Below are positions 11,050 through 22,033 of a stretch of DNA of 64,000 bases, piece by piece (position 1 is the stretch's first letter; every line of letters begins with the position of its first letter). The DNA is from Teratosphaeria epicoccoides (lineage: Eukaryota; Ascomycota; Dothideomycetes; Mycosphaerellales; Teratosphaeriaceae). The notes under the pieces are model-generated. The model saw only the letters and a program-made list of their open reading frames with translations, ran no database searches and had not been told where the DNA came from. The translations under genes were made by a program, and so were the position numbers. The stretch spans positions 248,001-312,000 of the forward strand of contig JADDMT010000019.1 in the NCBI GenBank assembly GCA_021401465.1. Reading direction: 5' to 3'.

Positions 11050-11358
11050 TCAAGGCCCTAGCGAGGCTGTCGAGCAGACCGTCTCCCATGAGACAAGCTC
11101 GTCGTTTCTCCCCGTCTCTTTGGCCAGGATGATAGTGGAGTCACAATGGAGCAGATAGCCGTAAATCATGTTGCGAAGTTTCGGGGGCAAATTCTCAAAC
11201 GGGAAGGTGCCTGCACGACAATAGCAAGGATCAGGCTGCCATTTGACTTCTGGTGCGTATCGGTCCATCAATTTTCTGAGCTGCCCATTGCAGCGCTCCA
11301 CCTCTTGCAGCTTCTGCTTGAGCAGCTTGTTCCCATCATACACGTTCGTCTGCGACAT
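11050..11358 (-). CDS. F-box-like small protein, third locus, uncertain C-terminus
   Basis: From ATG at 11358 the minus strand encodes a coiled coil (KLLKQKLQEVERCNGQLRKL) followed by GTFPFENLPPKLRNMIYGYLL, the same architecture as the neighbouring pseudogene: coiled coil, then the F-box-like motif. This frame stops at 11050 after only about 35 more residues. A second frame overlapping it (from about 11160 down to 10880) gives a longer, equally plausible C-terminus containing LKPFVELGKSDADRRRRFLMIQFE. A frameshift or a small missed intron would join the two. I therefore call the N-terminal part with moderate confidence and leave the 3' end open. Confidence 0.42.
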   Translation of the reverse strand: MSQTNVYDGNKLLKQKLQEVERCNGQLRKLMDRYAPEVKWQPDPCYCRAGTFPFENLPPKLRNMIYGYLLHCDSTIILAKETGRNDELVSWETVCSTASLGP

Positions 11359-13509
11359 TGTGTCGGTTCGGCGTGAGTGCTGGTCTTGGTTATGAAGAGG
11401 ATCTTCAGAGAAACTCGGCTGTCATGACTTTCATAAGAAATTCGAGCCAGTGGATGCAGCGAGGTCGGAGGGCAGACCAGTGGTCCAAGGTATACATGCT
11501 TGCAGTGATGTCACATGATGCAATAGCATACCAAGGCATGGGACTGGGTATCATGCGCCCAACGTGAACGGAAGGCGCCTTCAGTGAGCCCATTACAGGC
11601 ACGTGAAGGCGGTCTTAGGACATCGATTATGAGTCTACAACCATATCAGGTAGCTCAGCATCATACTTCTGGGCCTCTCCTCTGGGCCTCTCCTCTGGGC
11701 CTCTCCTCTGGGCCTCTCCTCTATGTTTCGACGTAGCATGCGACTGTTTTGCAACAGTGGCTAGTGTGATATCATGATATGTGCAGAGTCGTCTTAGTGA
11801 GCACAACCATGGCTCGAGATCAATTTCCTCATTGCTTTGAAGATTGGCGACTGACTTGGCTGAACGATCGTAAAGTGTAGTGACACCAGTAGAATCCAAC
11901 TCGCCGACTGCAAGCTCGTAAATCTGATCGGAAGAGTCACTCATGATGCGGAACATCGAGATGTAGAGTGACCTGCTGCTCCTAAGCACACTCACTGTCC
12001 ACGCCTTCGAGCCCATCTTCAGCTCTCGGGTCTTGGAAAGGTGCCATGGCGCGGGGTGGATCTGCATCAGTCATTATGTCATGAAGCAATACAAACACAA
12101 CACCGGGTCAAACTTGATCTAGTTCTGCGTTGGCAGCATAGACCTTGCAACGGTGGTATTGGGCTAGGCCGTCTTGTGGTCTTACGAGGCAGTGCTATGG
12201 TGGAAAGCCCAGACTCGATGACCCCTTCCTGGTCACGCATTGCGCAGAGAGCAACAGATCGAGCCAGAATTTGGTGATTGAGACACGGCAAGCCGGGTGA
12301 CGCAAAGCAAGTGGATCGGGTCGAGGACTCGACATCGCCGCAAAGCGACAGCACTCCTCTTGGCGGGCCATCATGATGTGCGGATGGTGGAACATGGGGC
12401 AGTCGCTGCGGAGGCCCCATGGAGCGCTAAGGCTGCGGATCAGCTTGGCATAAAGATCAAGGACCGCTTGGCGATGAGATTGCATTCCAATCATCAGTCG
12501 ACCAATTTCCTGAGCTTGACAGTGCCGCCGAGTCACTGCCGGGATTACATTTCCGCTGCCCTCAGGAGTCAAGGACAAGGCCAAGTCAAGAAGCGGAGAT
12601 AGAGGCATCGTGAGAAGTGAGGTCAGCCCTGCAAGAGTCTAATAATGAGAGCCTGCATGGATCGCATTAGTGGCGGCATGCGGCTCAGCGCGCGGACATG
12701 CTCCCCGGTCGAACCTCCGCCGTCCGGTGAGGCCTTATTTTCTGTATACACAGCCGGGCGGTCAGCAGGCCTTTGTCTCCCGCACGAATCTTGCAGATGG
12801 CCGGTGAATGGTGCTTCGCCATCATGTGCAATGCGTCTCATTCGGCACTGCGCCAAGAGTCTCGGACAATCCCAGCAAGCCGCGCCAATGTTGACGCTGG
12901 CACAACGGTCAAGATTGTCCAGCCTTGGCGACGTTCCAGCAAGCTTTAGTGAGGCGTGGCGGTTGGGCGGGCTTCGATTGGAATTCCGTGCCTGCTTGGC
13001 CGACGCCGATGTGTTGTGCAGCCAAGGCAACCCACGTCCACCATGCGCGTCACTTGGAATCGCGCAGCTCACATGTGTACATATGTAGACAGCGTCGAAC
13101 GGGTCTGCCTCTACTCACGTAGCAACATCTTGACATCCAATTCGGACTTGCCGTTGAAAGCACGACCCACCTCACATGCACGCTTCCGAAGCAGCCCAAC
13201 ACGTGCCAAAGTCTATTTATTCCTGATCAAAGCTGACCTCCCTGCCTGCACGGCTGCAGAGTGGAAGTAGGTACCTGATCACCTTACGGGCTTCAGCGAC
13301 TGCCCGGCAGCAACTCTGTCTTTCTTCGAGCTGTGGAGATTGCATCATCTCAGAGACATCGGTTGGAAAAGACCGACATAGCCCCAAGAACGGACTGAGC
13401 GGGACTGCAGCAAATCCCCAGCATTGCTCCAGCAAGCAGCGTCATCAGCAATTATTTTTCGACTCCGGGCCCACATTGATTACTCCCGGCCTCGCTCAGA
13501 GGTTGAGGT
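11359..13509. other. Gene-poor stretch upstream of the PFKFB gene
   Basis: A minus-strand frame at 11627-12067 (146 codons, unrecognised, its C-terminal part made of a minisatellite) and frames of 130-150 codons at 12.2-13.1 kb on both strands are present, but none has a known domain and the opposing frames overlap each other. The final few hundred bases are the promoter and leader of the PFKFB gene. Weak F-box-like echoes at 12.2-12.4 kb on the minus strand were considered and not accepted. Confidence 0.45.
11671..11722. repeat. 13-bp minisatellite, four exact copies
   Basis: The unit GGGCCTCTCCTCT is repeated four times head to tail without a mismatch. Because 13 is not a multiple of 3, each unit shifts the frame of any coding sequence through it, which argues against the overlapping minus-strand open frame being a conserved gene. 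Confidence 0.95.
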
Positions 13510-16500
13510 ATGCCGCACGCCATTGACCCTGTGCCAAGCCTTCTGTTACCTCCGCCTGCACGCGGCGACGATGCCGACCTTTCGACACCTCCCCGGCCCC
13601 ATCCCACCTCGAATTTAAGATCATCCTCAGCCAGCACACCTTCGCAGACGTCGCAGGCCTCATCGAAGACCCGATCTTCGCGCGCATCATCTATCGCCTC
13701 AGGCAGTAGTAACTCGGCAGTCATACTCGAGGGCGACGAGAGCCCGAACATCCACGCACGCGGCGAGTGCAGCTGTACCACGCATGATCCATCGCCGCTC
13801 GGGCAGTTTCGACGAAGACACAGTAGCCTAGTTAGAAGAAGCATTCCCAAGATCATGGCCAGCAGCAGCAGCAGCAGCACGAGCCCGAGCACTACACCCG
13901 TCGAGCAGAGAAGAAGCAGCAGCGACGATGAGAGGGTGGACGAGCTGAGGAATGAGTTGGACAAGACCTTGAGCGTGGAAGAGCGGAAGAAGACACAGTC
14001 ACATTCAATCGGCGGTAGGTGCGCCAGTGGTAGTGGAGTGAAGGTGAAGCAGTATGGCGGGCATAAATCTACCTTGAAGCCGACACCGCACATGGGAAGG
14101 GGCAGTTTGGCAGGAGCCATGAATGGCAAGATCCCAGAAGTCACGGGTGCGTCGTTAGCAATGAACGACACGCCGGCGACGACTGCACCGGGCAGCCCGA
14201 ACATGAAAGCAGAGTACTTCCTAGCAACGCCAGACGGCCAGCTGCCCGCAAGGCCGCCGATGCCACCGCCAATCAGGCAGAATTCAGGCACGTCAACGCC
14301 GAGGGTGCGGCCCACTACCTTGGACATTCCAGGCCTGACCAAAAGCAAGGTCTCTCCAGACGGCCGAATTGCATCAAGAGATGTGGGCGCCAAGCTGGTC
14401 ATTGTCATGGTTGGACTGCCTGCTAGAGGAAAGAGCTACATCACGAAGAAGTTGGCACGGTATTTGAATTGGTTGCAGCATGATACAAGGATCTTCAATG
14501 TCGGCGAGAGAAGACGAGTGGTGGCCGGCGGGCCCAATTCGCTCGAGAAGACGAAGAGTCAGCAGATACGCGAAGCAGGGCACAGGCCGAGCGTGATCGC
14601 GCAACAACAGCCGGGCCTGACGGATCACACATCGACGGCGACGAAGAGCAACACCAACCCACAGCCAGCATCAGTCGCCAAGATTGTGCTTAATGGAGAA
14701 ACGAGCCTCGAGGCGCCCGCAACACCACCAGTGGAGAAAGCAAATTCGGATCCACTGGCAGACGAAGGCAGTACCACAAAACACTCAAATCGCGACCGAT
14801 CAGAGAGCTCGGATCGAGCGATCGATATGCCGGACATGGGCGAGCCAAAGTCACCGCGGCCCCGACCTACGGAGCCGCAGGTTCAGGAGCCCGAGGACGA
14901 GGCTATGGACCAGAATGCTGCATTCTTCGATCCTGAGAACAAGAAGGCGTCGCTGATCCGGGAGCAGGTAGCCCGCGAGACGTTAGATGACCTTCTTGAT
15001 TACATTCTCGACCAAGGTGGCAGCGTCGGTATTTTGGATGCCACCAATTCGACTCTCGAGCGGAGAAAGATGGTCATGGACCGTATTCGCGAACGCGCTG
15101 GTCCGGACCTCAACGTGCTATTCTTGGAGAGCAGATGTGTGGATCAGGACCTCCTTGAAGCGAATATGAGATTGAAGCTGGGTGGGCCAGACTATAGAGA
15201 CATGGACCCGATAGTGGCTCTTGAAGACTTCAAGAAGCGTGTGCAAGTCTACGAGAAAGCCTATGTCCCGCTTGGAGACTACGAAGAGAAGAACAACATG
15301 CCGTACATCCAGATGATTGATGTCGGACGCAAGATCGTCAGTCATCAGGTCAAAGGCTTCTTGTCAGCGCAGGCCAACTATTACTTGCTCAACTTCAACC
15401 TGGCGCCTAGGCAGATCTGGATCACGAGGCATGGTCTGAGTCAAGACAATGTGTCAGGCAAGATCGGTGGGGATAGCGACTTGTCACCAGAAGGCATCAT
15501 CTATGCAAGAAGCCTGGCTCGATTCATGGACTACAAGAGGCGCGAATGGGATCTCAAGCAGGTCGAGAGCATGAAGAAAACACATTTTCCGCCGCAGCCT
15601 GGTGATGTGACGCCGCCAAATCCATATTGGAACCCACAATCGCCGTCACAAGAGCGTAATCCTGCTCAGGAGGGTGAGGCACGAGACTCTGCTCAGAGTA
15701 CCCAAGGCATCGACGAGATCATAGTGCCAGGGTACGAACCAAAGCCTTTCTGTGTTTGGACTTCCATGCTCCAACGCAGTATTCAGACTGCTAAATTCTT
15801 CAATGACGACGAGTACGACACGAAGCAGATGCGTATGCTGGACGAGTTGAATGCGGGTGTGATGGAGGGTCTGACTTACAACTGCATCTCGACCCAATTT
15901 CCGGATGAGTATCGCAGCCGTAAGAGTGACAAGCTGCATTACCGATATCCAGGTCCTGGCGGCGAAGGCTACCTCGATATCATCAATCGTCTTCGTCCAG
16001 TCATCGTCGAGCTTGAGCGCATGACTGACCACGTGCTGCTGGTGGGACATCGATCTGTTGCACGCGTCTTGCTCGCGTACTTCAGAGGTTTGAAGCGCGA
16101 GGAAGTGGCAGACTTGGACGTGCCGCTGGGCATGCTGTACTGCTTGGAGCCAAAGCCGTACGGCGTCGACTTCAAGGCTTACAAATGGGATAGGGACACA
16201 GAGTGGTTCTATGAGCAACCGGACTTCAAGTTGAAAGCCGCGGAGGATGACATGCAGTAGGATTGCTCGGCATCTCAATGTGGTAATGGCTGTCCGGACG
16301 TCCGCAGGACTGCAAGCGCGCCAACACTAGCAGATACGCTCGCGCGGAGGAGAGAGGGATTTGCAAAAGCGCGCCTCGCTGGAGTTTCGGACCCAGTTGG
16401 CATCGTCTCTGGGCTTGCAGGTGGCATGAGGCTTCCGCCTTCGACTCACAGGCATTCTGCGCACCATATGCGCAAGACTTCGAAGGTGCGATTTGAGCTG

Positions 16501-16635
16501 CAGCCGGAAGACATCGGCGACGATGGCTGCAGCGAGGATAGCGGCCTGGTGGACAGTCCGATGCGCGAATCTTTCTTTCGCGAAGATTTTGGAGGCGTGC
16601 ATGGGCATTCTCGGCAGAGTTCGATCACTTCTTGA
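13510..16635 (+). CDS. 6-phosphofructo-2-kinase / fructose-2,6-bisphosphatase
   Basis: Bifunctional enzyme that makes and removes fructose 2,6-bisphosphate, the regulator of glycolysis versus gluconeogenesis. The first exon alone (13510 to a stop at 16260) gives 916 residues. Residues 1-290 are disordered, Ser-rich, with a poly-Ser run. The kinase P-loop GLPARGKS is at about 302; a Pro/Ser/Lys-rich insert of about 120 residues splits the kinase domain between RRVVAGG and FFDPENKKAS. The phosphatase triad is intact: RHG (His about 641), MEGLTY (Glu 786) and GHRSVAR (His 847), unlike yeast PFK26, which lacks the His. A likely intron 16230-16307 (donor GTTGAA, acceptor CCGCAG) bypasses the stop and adds 109 open codons to 16635, a charged Ser-rich tail ending HSRQSSITS; the spliced product is 1015 residues. 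Regulation by phosphorylation of the tails is typical of the family and inferred here. Confidence 0.9.
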
Positions 16636-17795
16636 TTGTCCAGCAGGTATTTTGGCGGCGATCCGGTCCATGACTAGCGGCGAGACTTCCGCTTTGCATC
16701 ACGTGTGTTACTAGATTTCGAAACGAAGGCGTGGGCGCACATGGACTGCCGTGAACAAAGAAGGTGGCTTGATATGTAATTAACGATAGAAATAGAGAGC
16801 TTGGCGTGCGCGCGCGAGACGAATGTGTGCGTATAATGATAATCTGATGGCCCTCCAAAGCCACAACTATGCTCGGATGGAACGAAATTTGGACTGTCTG
16901 CACCTTGCCGTCTTCTCCAGTGCCTCCAAGTCATCGAGTCTAGCTACGCCTGGCTCTGATCATCGATTGCCTGGTAGTGTAGTTGAGTTGATCAAGCGGG
17001 CCATCAGTCAACTTGGCTACCCAAGCCGCCTCCTGGTAGGTAGCCTTCCTGTCACTTTTTGAACAGTCCAGGATTGAGAAGATGGACGGTGCTACTTGCC
17101 TGAGCGCATCATGGACCGCCTCGGCCCTGCCGCTGTAGCCAGCAGATGCCGTCGCCGCGAGTGCCTGGAAAGGCACACCTGCGTGGAAAGGAAAGGCAGA
17201 CAGGCATTTTGTATGGGTCGTTCTGTATGGCATTTGGAAGCGTGGATCGCTGCATGTGCGTGATGAGGGGCATGCCGAATGCGTGGTCGGGTGAGCCGAC
17301 CGGGGGAGGCGAAGAGGGCTGGGATGAGGTTTGGGGGGTTGCATGGTGGGTCGTTGTTAGTTGCTAGGTGTCTGGCTCGTCGTAGTGCAGGCTGGATGGA
17401 GGAGTTCTGAAGCGTTGCAGAGGCAAGAGCGACGACCGGAGTCAAGATGGATTCACTTCGCAGCATGGCTCGCCCGAGACATATACTTTGGAGCCGGTGT
17501 GTCTCTGTCTGCGACGACTGTCGCTGGCTGCGTGCGGATTGTTGTTGCGGTGCAAGTCGCTTGGTCGATCTGACTATCAGCTGGAGATGACTGGTACGCT
17601 ACAACGCACCTCTCACCGAATCAACGAGGTTTGGTCCGCGAAGCAATGCCTGGGCTGCGCAAGGAGTCCTGACTTTGGACTGTCATGTGGCCGTTCAATG
17701 CATGTGAAGCCGAGCCGCCGAGCACCCACCTCTACCTGAGGTCGCGCTTTCATCCTCGTCCTCTCAAACCCTCACCATAACGCTAAAGCGACGGC
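16636..17795. other. Intergenic stretch, no supported gene
   Basis: It contains the 3' flank of the PFKFB gene and the upstream region of the F-box locus. Overlapping open frames of 60-134 codons exist on both strands with no domain or signal peptide. Confidence 0.5.
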
Positions 17796-18497
17796 ATGCT
17801 CGATCCTGGACAGCCGACCCTCCAGCCCGGCGCGACAATGGCACACAAAGTCTTCGACGTTGCCGAGCTCCACGAGGAGATCCTAAGCTACCTGCCAGCA
17901 CAAGACCTCTTCCTACTGCAACGTACATCCAGCGCCTGGCAGACTCTGATCGCGACTTCGCCCACACTCCAGCAGAAAATGTACCTCCAAGCATGTCCCG
18001 CCAAGTCGACAGCGCCCTTCACGCTGAGCAGAGATATCAGGAACGAGCTGCCCTTCACAATAACCACAAGCCGACGCGTGGAGGAGGATCCAACGACCGA
18101 ATGATCGACCATCAGCCGCAATAACCATAGCATGTTCCTCACTCAGCCGCCGGCAACAAAGGCAAACATCATAGTTCACTTGCTGGACCCGAAAGTCGAT
18201 AGGTGGCCTAACGAGCGCGTCATTGGTATCGAGAAGGAGTCAGGCATACGACTGGGCGATGTCATACACGAGGTCAATGTCATGCTCAAGAGGATACCTG
18301 GGCGGATCGATGCAGAACAGGTGGAGGCCTCAATTCTGGCCGTGCAGACCGAGGGAGGAAGTATCGTGGCGCTACCAGTTCATTATCAGAAACTGAGGAA
18401 GGAGTACCGGAGGGTCGAAGACGGCGGAGGCGGTCATCCATGGCGAGACTGCAAAGGCGGTCTTGGCTGGGATGGTGATTCCAAGGTTGAAGATTAG
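17796..18497 (+). pseudogene. F-box protein interrupted by one in-frame stop
   Basis: From ATG 17796 (or the in-frame ATG that begins MAHKVFDVAE) the frame encodes a canonical F-box, HEEILSYLPAQDLFLLQRTS followed by W, then TLQQKMYLQA, and reaches TGA at 18102-18104. The same frame then continues without another stop for 130 codons with a typical continuation of this fungal family, MFLTQPPATKANIIVHLL, then GIRLGDVIHEVN, ending at 18497. One substitution (for example CGA to TGA or TGG to TGA) would restore a single 233-residue protein. I see no intron that removes the stop. Either the gene is a recent pseudogene, or it now makes a truncated F-box of about 100 residues, or the base is an assembly error. 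Confidence 0.65.
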
Positions 18498-19079
18498 CTG
18501 ATGGCGAAGGTGGGCCGAATTCTGGCCAAGAAGTCTTACGCCGGGACAAGCCGACGCCATGTGGAGGCGTCGATTCTGGATAAGTCTCGGCTGAGCAATG
18601 GCCTGTCAGGTGGAGGGCGAGACAACGCTGTCTGGCCGATGATGGCCTGCTGATGGAGGCGCGAGTGAGGCCTAGGCGGATTGTGATAGAGGTGTCGAGA
18701 CCGACAGGACGAGCAAGAATGGTGGTAAGGCACACATGCCGTGGTTCTAGAGATCGGCAGGCATGACATTGAACACGACGGAGCCAGCGACAAGAGCAGT
18801 GGTCCATGGTGGGTGTGTCTTCGATTGCTGCGCAGATTTTTGCAGTTGCGTATTACGCCTTCGCAACATGGCTGTACGTTCCGTCAGGTCTGTCTATGAT
18901 GCTGAGCTACTTGATAGTACGCTCGCTGCTCGTGTTGCCGCTCGGAGCCTGAGATGCAGCGGAGTCAGCCAGGCAAGCGGACTCATGGCTCTCAGGACAG
19001 TCAGGCCCGCAAAATACCTCAAGTCACGGCAAGCGCTGCGGACTCCCAGCATCTCACGGTCACGTCCGCCAAAATTTCC
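18498..19079. other. Intergenic stretch, no supported gene
   Basis: Lies between the 3' ends of the convergent F-box locus and RNase H1 gene. No recognisable coding content. Confidence 0.55.
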
Positions 19080-20489
19080 TCATAACCCTCCACCACTTTC
19101 GCCCAATGCCTCCCCAGCCGCAATCAGCTCCCTCGCCTCTCTGGCACCCGCCGTCGCCAAATCGTCCGCCGCATTATTGCCCTCATCCTTCGCATGTCCC
19201 TTGACCCACACAAATTTGACACCGGCCGCGCCTCTCTCCCAGGGACCCGGCTTATCATGCGACAGCGGCTCAACTGCATCATCCTCATCCTCAGCGTCCG
19301 GTTGCCTGTGCTTGTTCATGTCGTACCGAGTTTCCAGCGCAACAATGATTTTGATGATCAAATCTTTATTCTCGACAGGTTTGCGAGCAGAGTTGAGCCA
19401 GTTGTTCTGTTTCCAATTCTGGAACCACTCTGTAGCGCATTTGATGGCGTAATTTGAATCGCTTAGTAGGATGATCTTTCTGTCCCTTGGTGCGACTTCC
19501 AATGCTCTGAGTATTGCTGTGAGCTCCGCACGTTGGTTTGTCTGCTTGGTTCCGGCCAGACCCTCTGATAAATTGCGGCGGTCTTCAGGGCCGAAGAACA
19601 CGCCTACACCGCCAACGGCTCCAATTTGGCCGTTCGCAAGAGAAGAGCCGTCGGTGTATATCCGGACCGGTGCAGAAGGAACAGGACGCGCGGCGACGTA
19701 TTTGAATTTGGTCAGCTCTGGTCCTGTCTTGTACCGGAGATGACCGGTGACAGGATCTAGGATAACAGTCGGGTCGAATCCATCTTCGGTACCTGGAAGC
19801 AGAGGTGCTTCTCCAGGCTCGTACTCTCCGAAATCATTGCAGTTCGATGGTGTTGCTTCGATCTTAATTCGTCCTGCACCATTCTTCTTAACACTACCGT
19901 TCTTACTGTTGGGTCTTAGTCGTTTGGTTGCGGGCGTACCGTCCGGGTTTTCAATGCTGTCCACGGGCTCCTCAACTCCGTCTGTGATAGGACTTCCAAT
20001 TCCATTCGCCTGCTGCTGTTGCAGCATCTGGCCCTCTTTGACATACAGCTCCGCCTCGATCCTCGTCTTGAAACCTCTGTGCTTCGGCGCCTTCCATCCT
20101 GTGATCTGATCCAAGACCTCCTGCCACGTGGAATACACTCCTGGCACCCTGCCGCTCCGCACGCCGTACCACTTTCCATTGCTCTTTCCCTCGCTCTTCT
20201 CGTCGCCGTCAAGAAACAGCTGAGCGTCGGTGAGGGTGGTGAACGACTTGAAGACGGCCTTCGGGAAGCCGCGGACCTGGTCAAGGCATTCAGTCCAGGT
20301 ATGATAGATGCCCGGCGTCTTTCCTACGCGGACAGCGTAGAATTTAGGGATGCACTTTGCATCCCTTTTCCGTTTGACTCCTACTGATGGCTCGTCGGCG
20401 GTTGCGGGGACTGGAGGGGGTGCTTGTTGCATAGCAGGATTGTTGACGGAAGTAAAGCCGGTGGAAGTGTTGATTCCAATGCCATTCAT
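19080..20489 (-). CDS. RNH1: Ribonuclease H1 with two hybrid-binding domains
   Basis: Single-exon protein of 469 residues that degrades the RNA strand of RNA-DNA hybrids. Two N-terminal caulimovirus-type hybrid-binding domains are clear: KFYAVRVGKTPGIYHTWTEC (about 48-92) and KWYGVRSGRVPGVYSTWQEV (about 106-150). A Lys/Ser-rich linker follows, then the RNase H fold from about 275. The four acidic catalytic residues are visible: Asp in RIYTDGSSLANG, Glu in NQRAELTAIL, Asp in LLSDSNYAIK, and Asp in GNNAADDLA; the His-bearing loop VWVKGHAKDEGN precedes the last. A Lys/Arg patch VKRKRDAK at about 37 may be a nuclear signal; no mitochondrial presequence is obvious. The size and two-HBD layout agree with fungal RNH1. 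Confidence 0.93.
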   Translation of the reverse strand: MNGIGINTSTGFTSVNNPAMQQAPPPVPATADEPSVGVKRKRDAKCIPKFYAVRVGKTPGIYHTWTECLDQVRGFPKAVFKSFTTLTDAQLFLDGDEKSEGKSNGKWYGVRSGRVPGVYSTWQEVLDQITGWKAPKHRGFKTRIEAELYVKEGQMLQQQQANGIGSPITDGVEEPVDSIENPDGTPATKRLRPNSKNGSVKKNGAGRIKIEATPSNCNDFGEYEPGEAPLLPGTEDGFDPTVILDPVTGHLRYKTGPELTKFKYVAARPVPSAPVRIYTDGSSLANGQIGAVGGVGVFFGPEDRRNLSEGLAGTKQTNQRAELTAILRALEVAPRDRKIILLSDSNYAIKCATEWFQNWKQNNWLNSARKPVENKDLIIKIIVALETRYDMNKHRQPDAEDEDDAVEPLSHDKPGPWERGAAGVKFVWVKGHAKDEGNNAADDLATAGAREARELIAAGEALGESGGGL

Positions 20490-21397
20490 GTTGCCACGTC
20501 TTGCCCTGATGTAACAGTGGTTGAGGTTGTCAAGGAAGAAAGATTCGGGCAGGCGTTTGTAAGCGCGGTGCGGGCGAGGGAGCCGGGAGAGGGGTGGGCG
20601 GAGCCGCTGCAGTCTTCCGGGTGAATGATATTGAGCCGGTGTGGGTGTGATGCTGGCGGTCAGTCACATAGCTCCTGCACATGAGTTTGAGGCAGGACTG
20701 AGGGAAAACATCGAAGAGGAATCGTCTGAGCGCCGACCACTTACCGGCCTACCCCTTGTCGTCAGCGAGCTACGACGGGTACTTCTCCTCTCCCGTGCGG
20801 GGGGTCCACAGTGTCCACTTCCAGTCCAACACCTCCAAGAAGGGGGGGCGTGGACCTTGCATGCCTCCATCCTGATCTCCACACTCCCGGCGCGGCGGGA
20901 TGAGCTGGCCGACGGCAAACCCTATCGCCCGGTGAGGGTGTCATGAGAGCGGCAAGCATTCGCAGACGACCCCGAAGTTCATGTGGCTCCGCTTGGCGAG
21001 CAGCTGCACGTTGGAGCTTGGCTGACTACTCCACTCCATCCCATCCCATCCCACCCCATCCCATCCCCGACACCGTTACACGTGCAGTCTACATAGTAAG
21101 AAAATACACAAACACCCGTGCCCAGAGCAAGCACTCCCATGCACGGCCGATAGCCTCCCGACGGAATGTTCGAGGTACATCCATCCTCGACCCCCCCCTC
21201 TGACACACCCTCAGACAGCCCCACTTCCGCCACCCAGTAGCTTCCGCACCTGCGCGTCCAGAAGCATTCACTCATACTCCACCCATCACCAAACTCCCAC
21301 CACCCTTCAACCATGTCCTGTGCTAAACTATGAATAGACTCGTCACGCCCAGACCCGCTATCACCTCCGCCTGCACCGGGCTCGCTCCGTCGTCCTG
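20490..21397. other. Intergenic stretch upstream of RNase H1
   Basis: It contains the RNase H1 promoter and a CCATC microsatellite at 21036-21065. No gene is supported; overlapping short frames on both strands lack known motifs. Confidence 0.5.
21036..21065. repeat. CCATC pentanucleotide microsatellite
   Basis: Six tandem units, five CCATC and one CCACC. Confidence 0.9.
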
Positions 21398-21755
21398 TCA
21401 CCCCAGGAACTGGTCGAGATCCGCGCAGCCCAGCGGACCTTCGAAGGAGCCTACATACGTACTTCTCTTGGACAGTTTTCTTTCGCGCTGGTAGTTCTGA
21501 AGATATTCACAAGCGAGTTCTACTCCATAGGCGCTCTCTATGCCGTGTATGGCGCTGGGATTTTGGGAGTCAGTGCTTTCCGGCGCATGCAAGGCAATCG
21601 GCAGTTCTTTTCGGAAGTCGGCGACGATGGCCTGCAGAGGAAACGGTGAGTGGCCTCAGCAGCGTTCGTACTGGGAAAGTGGGGAGTGGTAGTGGATCTG
21701 AAAAGATGTGAGAGCTGATGCACCACAGATTCCGTACTAGTGGGAACGTAGTCAT
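21398..21755 (-). CDS. Possible small two-exon hypothetical protein
   Basis: A minus-strand frame of 77 codons (21631-21398) follows an acceptor-like CTCTGCAG and reads AIVADFRKELPIALHAPEST and CEYLQNYQRERKLSKRST, which looks protein-like. A short exon from ATG at 21755 (MTTFPL, 21755-21738) followed by GTACGG joins it in phase to give 83 residues. No family is recognised, and the donor and the very short first exon are weak evidence. It could also be the last exon of something longer, or noncoding. Confidence 0.28.
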
Positions 21756-22033
21756 TGTCCTGACGAGCCTAAGCGTTGCCGCTTATATCACCTTGTTGGT
21801 ACTGACTCTGCGGCTATGATACAAGAGGTGTCTGCCGGAGCGGCAACAGTTCCCCAACCAATGGACCTTCAAAACCAAGCAGAAATCCATTCGGCCTGCG
21901 AATGCTCCTTCCGCCGCCTCTCCGCGCGGTCTATGGTCAAACATACCCGGCGTAGCTTCTGCCATGTTGCTTATGCTGAATACGTGTAATCGCGTCCATG
22001 CTAAACGCGCACATGCTTCCATCCCGCCTGCCC

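Noticed and set aside
12079..12608. Possible fourth F-box-like copy on the minus strand (LPCLNHQIL echo)
   Set aside because: Only one short weak similarity, in a frame separate from the coiled-coil-like part; could be chance.
15646..16278. Minus-strand open frame of 210 codons
   Set aside because: Shadow of the fructose-2,6-bisphosphatase coding strand.
18763..19452. Plus-strand open frame of 229 codons
   Set aside because: It is antisense to the 3' half of the RNase H1 gene, which is certain from its catalytic motifs.
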